This document shows positions 24,675-38,769 of a DNA stretch of 64,000 nt, one piece after another. Positions within the stretch are counted from its first letter, which is position 1, and every line of letters starts with the position of its first letter. The notes under the pieces were generated by a model that did no database searches, was not told where the DNA came from, and was given only the letters and a program-made list of their open reading frames with translations. Origin of the DNA: Eremophila alpestris peregrina (Eukaryota; Chordata; Aves; Passeriformes; Alaudidae); NCBI GenBank assembly GCA_009792885.1, contig WMCF01000009.1, forward strand, positions 3,576,954 through 3,640,953, written 5' to 3'. The translations under genes were made by a program, and so were the position numbers.

Positions 24675-27600
24675 AAGTGGTTGATCAGAAACTGCTGGGG
24701 GAGTGTGGTACCGTATCAAAGCGTCCTCTCTGCTAAGGACATTTGCAACCGTAACTCAAGCCTGGAAGATTCCTCAGTTCTTGAAAGACTCTGGCTATTC
24801 ATTTTTATAGTTATTAAAATGTCTTTTATACTTAGTTACATAAAAGGGAGTTACGCAATTAATATGCTATCAGCTTGAGAAATGCTTTGGTGCTTTCTCC
24901 ATTTTTTTGGTACCAGTTACTTGTTTGTAAACCTAACTGTTTCTGTACATAGTCATGTTTCCTTCTCACCAGTCTAGCCTGCAGCCTCAGAAATACAAAG
25001 TTGTGTTAAACTGCAGCTTGTTAGCCAATGTGAGGCATGAAAAGTATTAAACAGAGTCAAACATAGGTAACTAGGAGTAATTAGGCTATAAATATAGAGC
25101 GAGGGCATCTGCTGACAACATAATAAAAAAGAGTTAGCATTGTGCTATCAGCAGACCGCGTCTCGCATTCAGAGCCTCTTTCAGAGCAGTTATATAGGAT
25201 GTGGCTTCAGGACAAAATCAAGCCCAAATAGCATGCCCTTTTGTCCAGCCCTCCCCTTCTCCTTTCTCCCCTACCCTGGCCTTTTTCTCCTCCAGTTATT
25301 CTCACACCTTCCTTTTCCCTTCCCTTTTCATTTCCCAGCTTTTTTTTTCTTGGGGTTTTTTTTTTTTTTTTCTTTCCAAGGCTTTCTTGCTTCCCTCTTT
25401 TTCTCAAAGAATGGTAATGAACAAGCAAAAACTTCAAGCCCACCTAAAAACTGTCGGCACGGCTGCTGCTTTCACTGGCTCTTCACCCGCAGCTGGGCTG
25501 CGCCAAGCATTTGGTTTTTAAAAAATACAAATGTTCCTGATTTAGTGTTTTTAATAAACAGGGAAAGGTGAAAACAGTGCAGCCGCAGGTGAAGCAGGAT
25601 GGTGAGCCAGCTGTGTTGATGCTAGCAGCCCTGTAAGCTTCTGTGGTGCAGTAGAGGCATAGCAAGCAACACCTGAGAGTCACAGCAATTTTTGCACTGC
25701 CAGTCATTAATGTAGGAAAATCCACATGTATATAATAATTCAGAAATTTCTGTTCCCTAACCTGGTTGCGTTGTTCTAGCAACAAAAGCTAACAGCCTCG
25801 GGCTTCATGGGCTATAAATGAGAAATAAATCAGCGTAATGGTTCTGACCAGTTGGAAAAATGCCATTTTTAATTCCCAGGGAAAGACCTGCTCTCTGCAG
25901 GCATTCCCTTAAACGTTCACAGACTGATCCCAAGCTGGCAGACAGCAGTGTAGCTTCACTGACTTTAATGGCACTTAACACCCGCTTACCGCGGGCAAGG
26001 AATTGTTCTTTAGGACGCTAAATAATTTTTAGAAGGCACGCAGCAGCTAAAAAATGCTGCAGGAATGCCAAGTCCCACACTTGGGATAAAACACAGTCCT
26101 GCAGAGAGGGTCTGGAAAAGAGCCTTATGCCACAATTAAGGTTTTTGTTTGGACTCTGAGCCGGCCCCTCAACACAACTGATTTGCATCCCCGAGTGGTC
26201 CCAGTGATTGATGGGAAAATCAGACAGAGATGATGCCAGTTAATTATGCTGCCTTGCTGTATATTGGGACCTGATTTTGCTCTCAAATCTGTCAGCGGCA
26301 AAACCTCCCACTGCTCGCCCAGGGAGTAGGCTCTGAGCTTGTGAAAAATGTTCAAACATTTGAGCTGCATCTTTAATAGAAAAATTCACATTATTCCCAG
26401 CAAATCCACTAGCCCTGAACACACTTTGCTCTGAAGCAAAGCTCTCTTCCTCAAAGACTGTCTTTGGTCTTTGGAGGAGTCCTGGGTTTTAAAAAGGTGG
26501 GTCTTCTCCATGTGGGACGAAGAGTGAAACAACTGAAGTGTGAGGAGGCAGTGTAAGGAGCAGGGCCTGTCTGGAAGAGAAAGCAAATTTTTGAGCATCA
26601 TTCATTGCCGAATTAGTTCTTATCTTGGTGACTAACTTTTAGTCAGTATTCTTTTCTTTAACAGCTCGCTTTCCATTTATGCAAGTACATTCAGAAGAAG
26701 AAGATTTTTAATGTACAGTGTAAATCTTGACTTGATTATATAGTCTAAGAACCAAAAAAAAATTATTAAAAAATACAAATGTAAAGGATTTTCTATTATA
26801 TTTTAGACAAACATATACTTTTAAAGTGTTTTAAATACTGAAGCTATAATTTTTTTTAATCTCCGGTTGTAATAGCTAAATGGTTTTGCTTCTACATGGC
26901 TCCCAAGAGAACTTTTTTCAAATATGCAGTCAAGAAAAATGTTCCAGCTGAGTATCCACAATGTAAAAAACTCAAATAAGCATTTCCCCTACATCTGAAT
27001 TTCATCATTCAGCATCAAAAAGGAAATGCCATTGCGGGGTTAATTTAAAAAACTTTCCCTCTATATGGGTAGCACTTAAATACATTTTAAAAAAAATCAA
27101 AGTTGTTGGCAATATTAGAATATCCAGTTGAGCTACACTGCACTAGAATTACGGTTTAGCTTCATTTTATTCAGTCTCCTCAATTAAAATATTTAGCTGT
27201 TAAAAGGAAAGCCTCTACATTAAAAAGAAAAAAAAAAGAAAAAATACAAAAACCTTGCCTAAGTTTTGTTAAATTCAGCAACCTGACAGTTTGACTGATG
27301 TGTATTATATATAGCTCAATTATTTCTTTTTTTAATGCTAACTAGGCAAGCCAACCACACATGTTGGCCTAAATGTGTAATTACAATGAAATGTCTCCTC
27401 TCTATACTATTGGCCTTTAGGTATAATCCTTGCTAGTGATGTGGAAATAAGTAAAGGATGAAAAGCTATTTGCTATTGCTTCTTGTAACTCTGTCACAGG
27501 TTCACAGGCCAAGACAACATGCAGCATATTTATATCGGCTGTATCATTGGGAAAAGGACCAACCGTACCAGGCACCTTATATTATTCATCAGATTTGCTT

Positions 27601-30600
27601 CCACATTAAAAAGCTCTTGTTTTCCAGGGGAGTGATCCTGCAGCCTTTCCCCAAGCTGCTGGTCCAACCGGGCACTGGAATCTGCCTGATAAAGGGCTGT
27701 GGGAGAAGCCCCAGCCCTCTGTCTCCAGGATGTCTCTGTGCCGTGTGGTCAGTGGCAGCAGCCTCTTCCTAAGCACGTTACTCTAAATGCACTTCCTAGG
27801 CTCTTTCCATCAAGGAGGAATCCTGCTTTTCCATGAGCTACTTCTGGAGACTGCTCCATTTTGCTCTTGTCCTGCCAATCCAGCCTGTTGCTGGGCTCTC
27901 CAGGCTCTACACCCTTTCCCACTGCCAGCAAAGGACAACTCAGACTACTTCCATCATCCACTCTCCAGGGCACTCGCAGGGTGGGGAGCCTTGGCCAGTG
28001 CCTTGTTCAGGAGGAAGTGTTACCACACCATAGACAGCATCTTGTGGGTGTGATGTTGGAAGCAGGTTGGAAATCTCAGCCACGGAGAACTGCAATACTT
28101 GGATCAGAAAGAAATGATGCTGTGATGCAGCTCTGGCATCCCCAGCCCCCCTTCCCCAAGTCAATTTATGCAAGCCATATTCATAACGCTGCCTGTGGGA
28201 GACAAGTAGTTTGTGTGCTATCATGGTGTATTTTATAAGGACAACGACCATGATGATGATGATTTACAGAGAATTTCTTGCTGTTGGGAGTTAATTCCTG
28301 CTATGAAGCTAAATGTTTGCTGCCCATATTCTGAATAGTGGAAAGTCAATGGTTCAGTGCCTCAGTGCATGTGGATTTAGTGTTAATGAACTCAATCCTG
28401 TTAACTAACAAGCCAGCTATAACTGTTGCTAAATGCCCAACTTTTGAGGATTCATATTTTTTTAAGCAACAATATTTAGTGTTAAAAACTAGCCTTTTAG
28501 TTTAGGCAAAATGTGCTTTTTAGCAGCTAATACCTTTTTTTAAAAAAAAGCGTATAGAGTGAATTTATGAAAATTCATGAGGACCAAAGCAATTTTAAAA
28601 CAGGAATCTATTAATTTAGTATTCACATAGAATTTTATAAAGTATTTATTAATAAATGTTATTTTAACACATTCCATTTGAACAGTATTCTTGTACAGAA
28701 TCTGTTTGGGTTTTTTTTTTTTTTAAGTTACAATATTAGTTTTGCAATAAACTACTCTAGGTGTGTGTGCATCTTAATCTTTCAGGGTCTCAAGCAGAAG
28801 TTGTCCATCTAAGATGGTAAAGTTTGCTGAGGTCAGTTGTACAGAAATTCCTAGAATTAAATGTTTTTCTTAAAGCAGCATCTGCTTTTTTTTTCTTTTT
28901 TTTTTTTCTTTTTTTTTTTGGTAACAGTGAAACAAATTGTAAACCTTCAGTTTTTTCCTTTGTATTGCAAAATGTGCTTTCTCACTATAGAAAGCATGAG
29001 TCAACATATAACTGGAAAGCCTGTCATTTTTTTCTGCCTTTTTTTTTTTTAAAGGCTGATTTTATACACCACCACAGAAGATCTAACCCCATCCTCATTA
29101 CTTGTCTAATATCACATAGTGAGTTGCACTATACTGCCTTATCATTGCCTCTTCAGTCCTCTTACTAAGCAGTGTTCCTTAGATTTAGACCATTGAAGCT
29201 CCATTATACATCAGAGAAAATTACTGGAGGGGGAAGAAGAGAAAAAAATTGATTTGTAGACATAAAACCTAAACTGTGCCTATAAAACAAAACCAGTTAC
29301 AACAAATTAGTATCTTATTTCTACATTTCAATTATTTATATTCTTTTAAAATTGCACTTTAGCTCTTGCCCTCTTTCTTGCTCTCCCTTGTTGAATCATT
29401 TATAAATACTCTTGTAAAAGTTTTGCACCAGATACATTTATATGCTTTCACTGGTGGCATATCTACAACTTGTCTCTCACACCTGCCTGAGCGGAGAAGC
29501 TGAGACCAGCCAGTCTGCAGTGTGACTTAGACTTTACACCCTCTTCATGACAGCATATAAATGTTTTATTATGCAATGTGTGTGATGTGAGGCAGCATCT
29601 AAGCTACATTTATAATCTCTCATCCCAAGAACCAAAGTGTCCTGTATATCTTAAGGTCAGGAGACTGGCTCTGTTGTGCATTGTGATGCACTTTGACTGT
29701 TGTCCAACTCACAGTAGCTGCAAAGCTGCAGTGGTAACAGTGGCCATATTATGTATTAGAGTTCTGAATCAAGAAAATATGTTGCCTTATAACTTGACTA
29801 GGGACAGCACCTTTAAAAAGAAAAAAAAGAAGAAGAGACAAAAAACTTCTAAGGACAAATAAAAGCAATAAAATCTCAAGCGATTTGAACACCAAAAAAA
29901 AAATTTCAACATCTGAAACCATCACCTTACTGCATAGATAAAAGAGACTGTTTACATCCATAACCTCCTTTTTTTTTTTTTTTTTTCCCAGAGCTTACAT
30001 TTATGTCAGTTTTATCAGTGGCTTTACACTTAAGAGCTAAATTGCTCACCATTACTGGTTTTCCATAGCTTTCAAAACGACTTTATAGCAAATCCTAAAC
30101 TGCACAAGGCCAAAAATGTCAGTGTTCACACACACTCAGAGACAAGATTGATTCTCTAAGTGGAAATCTGATCCTTTCCCAGGCTCTCCTTGGACTGGAA
30201 TCAATAATTGCAACTCGTTATACTTAGACCAATGTGTAATACCTGGGATTCAGGATCTCCAGTTCTATATTTATGCAAGTTAAATGTTAGTATTGCTGAG
30301 TTTCACCTGGTGGAACTGTTCACAAAGCCCGTGGTCAGAGCCTGCCATCTGATGCTGTGAGGGTCTTAGACCCAAATATCTTTCTTGACTAAAAATCTGC
30401 ATGGCAGCCTTCTGAATGAAGACTGAAAGCTCCTTCCAGCTTTGCAGAAACTGCAGCAGTGTCCTAGGGTGAGGGAGGTGGGAGGATTGGGCATTTCAAG
30501 ATAAATGTTTTCCTTGCCAGAACCTAGGAAATTTCAGAGAAATATTTTCCCCACCCCACAGAGCTGAGATTGAAAGGAGTTCCCTGACAGAGATCACCTT

Positions 30601-30874
30601 TAGCATGCTTCCGCAAGAAAAACTACTTTGCACAAAAGGTGTACTCGCTCTTCTGACTAAGAACAATAGCCACTGAGAGTTTTGCCAAGGACTTTATCAT
30701 TGGGACCCAAGTGCTTCCCAGCCCATGGCCGTGAGCTCTGTATCCCTCTCTCTGTAGCAGCTCTCTTCAAACACTGGGTAGCACTCAGTGAACATTGCTT
30801 CCTTGGACTATTGCCATTGTCCTGGTTTTAAGGAACTTTTAGCACTGCTTGGAGTAAGCCTAAACTATCGAAGT

Positions 30875-30902
30875 TTATATATAAATATATATATATATAA
30901 TA
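30875..30902. repeat. (TA)n-rich microsatellite in the 3' UTR
   Basis: An interrupted TA dinucleotide run of about 28 bp within the proposed CREB5 3' UTR, followed shortly by an A7 run. Confidence 0.85.
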
Positions 30903-31057
30903 TTAAAAAAAGGTGCTGTCACAGTAAGTTTAGGGCTTGAGGTTGTTTGTATTGTATGCAAAGGTTTTGTGTTTGTATGTCTGTTTGTTTTATTCTGTAA
31001 AGAAACCACCTTCCTTACTGGAGGGAGATACTTTTTTTTTTTTTTTTGGTACATAAA

Positions 31058-31065
31058 TGTAAATA
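31058..31065 (+). promoter_or_regulatory. Pumilio-type response element TGTAAATA in the 3' UTR
   Basis: The octamer fits the consensus UGUANAUA and lies about 200 nt upstream of the proposed poly(A) site, a typical location for PUM1/2 binding. An 8-mer occurs often by chance in AT-rich DNA, so function is only a possibility. Confidence 0.3.
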
Positions 31066-31261
31066 CTTGCTGCAGCATTTAATATGTTTAATTTTATGTT
31101 AAGCTTTTTGTTGCATTGTGAAACCATTATTGTTACAAATGGACAATGAGTTCATTGAGACTGTTCAACTAGGTCAGATTTTTACATCTCTTTCTAGCTA
31201 GAAGAGAAAGGATTTTTGTGCATTTGTACAAATGTTAATAATATCACTGCAATTCCAATAT

Positions 31262-31267
31262 AATAAA
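31262..31267 (+). terminator. CREB5: Terminal AATAAA poly(A) signal of CREB5 (inferred)
   Basis: A canonical AATAAA lies in an AT-rich context with UGUA-type upstream elements (TTGTACAAATG about 35 nt upstream). Beyond it the sequence changes to more GC-balanced intergenic DNA. Cleavage would fall near 31280. It is the last strong hexamer before the composition shifts. Confidence 0.6.
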
Positions 31268-31285
31268 GCACTCAAATACAAATAA

Positions 31286-34200
31286 TTCCAATAATTGTCT
31301 ATACTCCAGACATTTTACCATATGTATAACTCCTGCAATTAAACCAAGGTACTCCTCACTGATTTCTATAATGACCTACAACCCCTCATCTCCCTCCCAA
31401 CTGGAGAATGACCTAGGTGCAGGGCACACTCCTGTCTGGTGGCAGGAGCTCACCATTGTACCCTGGCATCTGAGGTGACTTGGTAAGAACAAGTTCTCTG
31501 AACTTCTTCCAAGCAGGGAGGCTGCAAAGCCTCAAACAAAAAGACTTACGTGGTGGAGCCTGACATGAGGCCTCCGCATAAGGATGAGACAAGCTGTTAC
31601 TTTACTTTTCCTTGCAGCTGGAGTGTGCTTGTATCAAAATACACTCCATGCTTGTTATCCCGCCAACCTCTCCTCTTGCCAAAAGCTGCCTGGAAATGGA
31701 TTTCCTGCTGGGCTAATTAGCTCTAATTGTGATGCCCCTGTTATCTTGCCAACCTCATTTCTCACTATAAATTGGTCCAATACAGACCTTGGCACAATAA
31801 TGCGTAAACTGTAATCTAAAGTTATTCGGGATGAACCCATCTCTCCAGTGGGAATTAGATTAGCTGGAGATTAATGCAACTTGATGTCTTGCTGGCAGTC
31901 CCAGAGAGAGGGCCTGACCCAAGTGGTGCAGCCCCAATGACAAGGACCAGCCTGCCTGCAAAGGCTCTGTGCTGGTGTCACACTGCAGGATACCGGCCCC
32001 ATGCAGTGTGACCCTGCTGCTCCCTTGGGGGCCCTGGCACAGGCATAGCTTCTGCTGCTCTCCCCCCTGATTTTTAAAAGGCTAAATCTGGCCAAGAGCA
32101 TTCACCCTCCTAAAATGGGTAGGAAAAAGGCAGAGCCTTGCCCCTGTTCCCATCCTCCCCTTGTAAAAGCTGGAAGATGGGGCAGTGGGTGCACATGGCT
32201 CCCTCTTTAAGGGGGTACAGCAGACGTTTTCCCCAAACATCAAGGCATGGCAGTAGCTGGATCCTTTTCTGAGCTCATATACTCCTGCGCTGCCTTTAAA
32301 ACAGGGATGTCATGCCGCTGCTTAACATGTATTTATACTGCAGGGCTTTTGCTCTGGGGCCAAATACTGAAAGAGGATCATCATATCTGTAAAAATAGGT
32401 ACCTCTCATGAAGACATATCACAGGATAACTTTATTGTCCACACAGTTATATTTACACCTGACAGTATGAGCTAAGCAAGATGTATTCAAGCTGAGGTAA
32501 CACTGCCCTTTACAGCTGATTCATGGTTTCCCAAACCTGATCATAGAATTTGTTCCTCTTCCAAGCAGTCCACTGTTACTATTGCTCTCTCCAGGCTGCT
32601 TTGGACATCATAACAAAGTTATTATTAGCAAGAAAATGAATCAGTGTGAGCACACACTCTTTTCCTTCTCCTTTGCAGGGATGCAGCCAGAACTAGACTA
32701 AGCTGAGGACTCTGCATCAGCAAGAAGGTTGCCCCAGCTTATACTAGTCAGAGCAGTGGTAGAGAGAGACTCCTTCCCTCTGCCACACCAGCCTCTTGTG
32801 CTTTGGCTGGACCCACTTAGCTCCTCAACGTGTCCCAGCTTCTTCCTGAACCCAGGCTGCAGCCTATTTGCTATAAGGGCATTCAAAACCAATGGCAGGC
32901 AATGTAGCCTACAGTAGGGATGATAAGCAAGCACAGAGGACACTGTAGGTACCCAAGGACATTGGCAAAAATCAAGGCAGAGAAACAGAGCAACATCAGC
33001 AATGTGGAGAAAGCTAACACCTCCCCAAAAAAGGTACATGGAGCTAAGGGAGGGTGGTGAACCCCCATGAGTCCAGATGTAAACAGTGACAAGAGCTGTG
33101 AAATTGGAACTGAACTGGTGCTAGAGAAACTCTTCAGCAGGAGGATGGAAACACATTGCAGACACGAGTGCTTTTTTGTTAAAAAAAAAAAGTTTCAAAA
33201 TATTGTGATAGAGGGAACACTGGACATGCAAGGATGCAAAGCTCTTCACCATCACACTGACTCTCAGCATAAAAGAGACAAAGCATATCTGACCTCCTTT
33301 TGGAGAATCTCCCCACATCCAGATAGTGGGGATTCTGCCCACATGTAGCCCTTGGGGACAGGCTCAGAAATGATGTGGTTGGTTAGGTCCCCTAATCAGC
33401 AACACTTTCTACCCACAGCTCTAGTAAAGACTTCCAGGACAGACCTACCTCTCAGCTTTCCCTGCCCACCTGGAGTCAATGTCTAGCTGGAGGCAGGCAA
33501 TGGATGTTTTCTTCTCCACAACAGCTGGCTGCTGAGGGCACACTACAGGAGTCCCAATCTAGGACTACCCCCAGAATTAACCTGTTACACCCACTTTCTT
33601 TACACTTCACTCACAGGAATCTGTGAGCCTACCCACAGGGAACAGGCACAAGGTAAATCACAAAAATTTATTGAGAACTTTTTTCTAGGGAGTAAAAAAA
33701 AATTAATCAAGCATAAGAAAGGAGGGATCAAAGTTAAACCAGGACCACCACTACCATTTAGGTCAGAGCCAACAACTGATAGTCTGAGACCATTTGCTCA
33801 ATTATTTTGTCTGCTTTGTCATTGCAACTGCCCTTTTTTTTTTTTTTTTTGCCTCTGAGCTGCTGTGCTGCAACAGGGACGTTTGTTTTAGTGGCTAAGG
33901 AGGGCATTAGTGCTGCCATGCGCTTAAAACTCTCTTTCTGCAGCATTCTTGAGCACTATTTTTCCTCCAGCCTGCTCTATTCTCCAGCAGTACAATGCCA
34001 CAGTATGAGAATGACCCAGCAAAGCTGATAAAATATTTAAGACACATGTTCTGATTGTGTTGGGTAAGCAAATACCACAAGAGCCCGGCCATTAGTGAAC
34101 CTGATCAGTCCATTCCCCAAGGAGCTGCCAGCAGAGCAAGCCAGAGCAGTCTGAACTAGAAGCAATGAGGCAGCTGCCTTTCCCAAAAGAGAGGGAAGCT

Positions 34201-37200
34201 TGAAGGTGTTTTTTGCAGAGATGAGGAATTTACAGCCTGTGGGTCCTGCTCTAAAAGCAGGAAAAAGAGACATATAGATATATAGATAGGCAGACATAGA
34301 TTCTATAGAGACATACAGACAATATAGATACACAGATGCAGACAGCAGAGATGTGTGACTGTGTATGTGTGTATACAGCAGGTCAGCAGGTGTTTTCACA
34401 GGGCATTGCATTCAGCTGACAGCAAGCCAACTTAAAAGAAAGAAAAATATTTGACATAACTGGCCAGTTCATGTAGGAAATTGAGTTGAGAAAAAATAAA
34501 TAAAGGCAGAAACGGATTAGTTTAAATTTGGGGCCCTCTGGATTATAATGGATCCCATAGGAAGACAGGAGGCTTTGTATGGAAGGACTCTATGCCCTCC
34601 TTGCACTTTCCCTTTTGTTTCACTAATCATTTTCATTCTGTGTTATATGGTGGTTGAGCCAATTCCAGCTTAGTAGAAGTTTTTCTTAGCTTCAAGAAGC
34701 TGTGCTACAAAGACAACACGTAGCCAGGGATAAGAAAAAGGAACTGTCCACAGTGGGACACGGCTGTGGACTCCGGTTATGCTGGGTTGTGTAGGGTATC
34801 ATAACACCAGCTGTTGTTTTGACTTGGGTTTTTGTTGTTGGTATTTTGCTGTGGCTGCTCCCTGTACTTTGATCTATAATGTTAAATTGTCAGGATTAAA
34901 GAAGTCAGGCAGTTTTCACAAGCTGGATGGGGAGGATGAAGAAGTGGTACTTCTACTACCAGTGTCCGTCAGCAATGGTGGCTGCTTTTAGAGGCAATGT
35001 TTTATCATTCAGATGGAGTAAGTGCAACCTGCAGTGACTGACACCCCCTTGGGTGCCTAATTCCTGCAATCCCAAACTGATCCCCTAGAACAGCCAAGGT
35101 ACTATCAGCCCTTTGTGAAGGTGTTTCTGCTACCTCTTTGTGGCAGTACTGTGTGGAATGAGGTGAAGGGCTTGCGGGGGACACGCACAGCCCCACAATT
35201 CCACAGCAATACAACATCCTGGCCATGCTGGCAGCGAGGTTTGCAGGGCTCTCACTGTACTGACACACCTGGCACTGGCACTGCAGGGGACTCCTGCCAC
35301 TACACTGCAAAAGCTGAACTAAACCAACGCCCTGCCATTAGGCTGACTGCGCTTCAAGCCAATCTGACTGACTAAAACTAGGGGGAAATGACGTGGAAAC
35401 GTATTTATCATGTTGCTGATGTAGCTAACTGGTGTGGCAAACCATGCAGCTCACTGTGTGCAGAGCCTGGTGAGGGCAGGAAGGACAGCAAGCAGGTGGG
35501 TGGGCAGGGAGCAAACAGAGAATGGAAAGATGGTCAAAATGTTTGTGAGTTGCTGCATGGTGAAGGTTTACTCCTAGGCTGTGCCCAGGGCACCAGACCG
35601 AGACTCAAGTGAGAGGGTGTCTGCATCTTGTGTCATTAGTGGCAGTGGTTCTGCCCTGTTGTTCCAGTAAGGTTTTTAAACTGACCCAACACCAAGGCTT
35701 TACCCAGATTTGTTCTCCCCCTCCAAAGCCCACGAAGCCAAAACTAGCTTTAGAACATGACCTGCTCTCTGCCTTCAAAGAGTCAGCAATCCTCACTCTA
35801 CAGGGACAGGGAAACCCAAGCTACTGATTACCAATGTGATTTTAAATTATTTTTACAGTGGATTTCCAGAGCAGAACTCACATTTTTAACTGATTAGAAA
35901 TACCTTCATGCATGTCTCCATGAAGGCAATTTCCTCTGTCATGTTATGCCTCATGTCATTCCAGGAGAATTGTACAAAGATCCCTTTTAACAGCAGCAAA
36001 AAGAGGTACCATCTTGATCTGCTTACAAAAGATTTCTGCTTTCCTTGCAAACCTATGCTAAGCAAGGGGAGCATGCAGGGCTCTGATACTGTAAAGGCAC
36101 AGTGTCACAGAAGGACGCATGACATCCACATCCCTGGCACTCACAGCTTGTTTCTGGAACAGGGTGAGAAAGGCTTGTTTTTCCCAATCGGAAATTAAGA
36201 CCCTTTGGCTTGCTGAAGCCATAGAAGTCAGGAACAAGGCAGTCCCTTTTCCAGGAAAACCCTACTTCTAATGTGGTATGAGAGCAGTAGGAACCCATCA
36301 GAGCTGCAAAGCAGAGCTCCATCACTGCTGCTGGGTTAATCGGAGCCAGCAGCTGGGAGGGAAAGCCAAGGACAGCTTTTAAATGCACACAGCGGAGCGA
36401 GGAATGAAAAATATTAATTTTAAATGGATCGACACTGGCCTTGGAACTAGGCAGGCAAACATCCAAACCTGTCAGGAGGGAGTAATGAGGGCTTTTAAAT
36501 TAGATGTGATCACCTATCTGCGGCTGTACAGAGTGTTTGCTGTGTATCCCCTGTACCTTAGGGAGAACCTCAGTCATGCAAGGTTACAAGTGGGCTGTCT
36601 GTCTATGGGCTCTTTCATCTGAAAGTTTCAAGTGCTTCTCGGGCTTTAATTTAGTGCCTTAATTACCCAGGGATTTAGGTAAATATAATTGTCTTCATTT
36701 TTCCCAGCAGTACACAGAGAGGAATAGACTGACAGAGAAACCAGAAAGCGTGAGCACGCCCCCCACTTCCCTACCCCCCTTTTCCAGCCCTTGCCAACAG
36801 CCCGTACATCAGGGCCCTGCCAGGAGACTGCGGGCAGGCAAAGCTTTACCTGCTGAAGGCATATCCATGCAGCCCTCCCTAAGAACTGTAATCCTTGCCC
36901 TCAAGGAGAAATGAGCTGTTTTGCTTTCCATTTGTCTTCTTCAAAGCTCTGGCCAAGCTCATCCTCATTAGGAGGCCATTAAAACACCGATGTTCTTCAC
37001 ATTACGATTTCCTCTTGGATTAGATGGGAAGATTTTTATATGCTGTAAAAAGATTCTCCGGTTCTGACATCTCCTTTTTTATTTGCCCAGACCAAAAGCT
37101 TGCAAGGAACAGGAATGGGAAACCATACCAGCATTCAAATAAAATGCCACAATCATCCACAGAGGCGAGGGGAAAGCCCTACAGTCTCGTTAGCCAAACT

Positions 37201-38769
37201 TGCACATGGTTCTAATCAAATGGGTGGGAGGGAGACATTCCCTTGGCCACGGATACCAACGATTTTTTCCTTAGGTTCCAATTCTGTAACTCTTATTCAT
37301 CCGAAGATAAACGGGCTTTTCAGGCAGGGAAAGAGGGCTTTGGGACCGGGCTCTAAGGCTTTTCATGTATTCATGAAGTTGTCACTTGCCTTTTACATTC
37401 AAATTCTGATGGGTCAGACTTCCTAGACGGTGTCTTTCAACACCTAATAACTCACCCAGCAAGCTCCAGTGCTAATACAGACGTCTTCTTATCAAGCTTG
37501 AGACTGAGAGGTTTGAGGATTATTTTAAAGACACTTTTTGGATTTATATTGAATCCTTCACAGGGATTATTTATGTGGCATTTCTTTCCCATTACACAGT
37601 AGAAAACATCACCTGTTTTAGCATGAGATTTCTGGGGTGAGTGCAGAAATATTTTGAGGAATTTGGTCATTGCCATTTGCTAATGGAAAATGTAGTAACC
37701 GAAGAAGTTTTTTTAAAACCACAATAAATTTTATATTTGTAACTGCTGGATTCCCATTAAATGCATTAATTACAGGAATGTTTAACAAAACAAGTAAAAA
37801 AAAAATAACCCTTCCATTATGTATACAGCACTGTGAAAAACAAGGTATTCAGCAGCATGTGCTCTTATATGCTCTTAATAAAAGACCTTACCATAAGGTA
37901 AAAACCTAATAAAATATGCTATAATGTGCTATGGGACCCACCATTGATTTACAATACGTTTACTCCTTTAGCACTAAGCAAGTTTTGCACAATACACAGC
38001 CAGCTTTTATATATTTATATATAAGAACCGTTTTCTTCTCACAAAGATTTATTGAATTTCCCCAGAGCGTACTCATTTTCTAAAAAGTTCTTTGTTTTGC
38101 TCTATATTCATTGTAATAAAGGCAACAATCTTCTTCCTGATTGACACCCGCAATATTAAAATTACAAAAAAAAAAAAAGAGAGCTGATATCGTAATACTT
38201 TATATGGAAGTATTACTGTGGAGGCTCTGTGAGACTAAATGCAAACAGAGTTTTGCTAATATCTGGCATTTTGCAAAACTGCAGCATGTTGGGTGAGGTC
38301 TAGAAATACATGGCAAAATTATTGTGAAGTTCCAGTTTCTAATTCCTCCAAGGAATTATAAGTGAGTAATTTAAAAACTAAGTTCATACACCTTCTGTTT
38401 CCCCAAGTTTAAATGACAAACATATAAAACCCATAGCAGCAAGTTCAATATGACTGCTGAAAAAGTTAAATTAACATAATGAACATGGGTTGAAATCCTT
38501 GAAGAAATGAAGGAGGATTCTCTGAAACGCACTTGCCAATCCTTTGCATGTCATCAAAGACTATTTTTTCAAGCACGATGTAATGTCTCATGATATAATG
38601 GAACAGTTCTCGGTGTTCCCTATTAGTCACACAGATTATTATGGTTGGCAGAGGGTCCTCTCTACGTTCCTTCCTTAGAGGTACATTTGCTCTCCTATGC
38701 CCATTCAGTCCACCATTAAATTCAGCCCCCTGGTTTTACAGGGGCCCCCTTCTGCCTCAGCCTCACCTG
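31286..38769. other. Intergenic stretch, no gene recognised
   Basis: Unique sequence of mixed composition downstream of CREB5. It includes a degenerate GATA/ACAGA-rich tract at 34265-34350 and a T16-type run near 33832-33850. Around 33655-33700 the minus strand shows AATAAA followed by a TTGTG context that could be an LTR end, but I could not match a family. The small open frames have no domain signatures. Conserved enhancers are possible but need alignment. Confidence 0.7.

Larger units (their letters stand above)
1..31285 (+). other. CREB5: CREB5 gene, 3' portion (partial at the 5' side)
   Basis: Four exons with matching phases encode the C-terminal 274 residues of a bZIP factor I recognise as CREB5: a His-rich segment, a Gly-Gly-Arg-rich link, an ATF2-type basic region and leucine zipper, and a Ser/Thr-rich tail ending N-P-I-L. 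Family knowledge: CREB5 (CRE-BPa) binds the cAMP response element as a homodimer or with Jun/ATF partners and acts in the nucleus. The human protein is about 508 residues, so roughly the first 234 residues (C2H2-type zinc finger and transactivation region) are encoded upstream of this window. ATF2 and ATF7 are the closest alternatives. The very long His/Pro/Gln tract and the tail sequence favour CREB5. The 3' boundary is inferred from the last strong poly(A) signal. Confidence 0.93.
24675..31285 (+). other. CREB5: Probable CREB5 3' untranslated region
   Basis: About 6.6 kb of mostly AT-rich sequence after the stop, with no interspersed repeat that I can recognise. This is consistent with the very long CREB5 3' UTR known in mammals. 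Internal AATAAA hexamers occur at 25122, 25553, 28651, 28746, 29858 and 29867, so shorter isoforms are possible. A Pumilio-type UGUAAAUA element lies at 31058-31065, and several U-runs and AU-rich stretches (for example 26750-27340 and 28500-28740) could bind stability factors. A more GC-rich block at 27630-28220 carries short chance open frames. The 3' limit is inferred from the strong terminal poly(A) signal; transcript data would settle it. Confidence 0.65.

Noticed and set aside
32380..32420. Second MIR-like word (ATCTGTAAAAATAGG)
   Set aside because: Only one short block matches and the upstream CTCTGCC and GGGCAA cores are absent.
33590..33760. Possible LTR end on the minus strand (AATAAA then TTGTG context near 33655-33680)
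   Set aside because: No family-specific motifs, no second boundary and no target-site duplication visible. Left as unassigned intergenic DNA.
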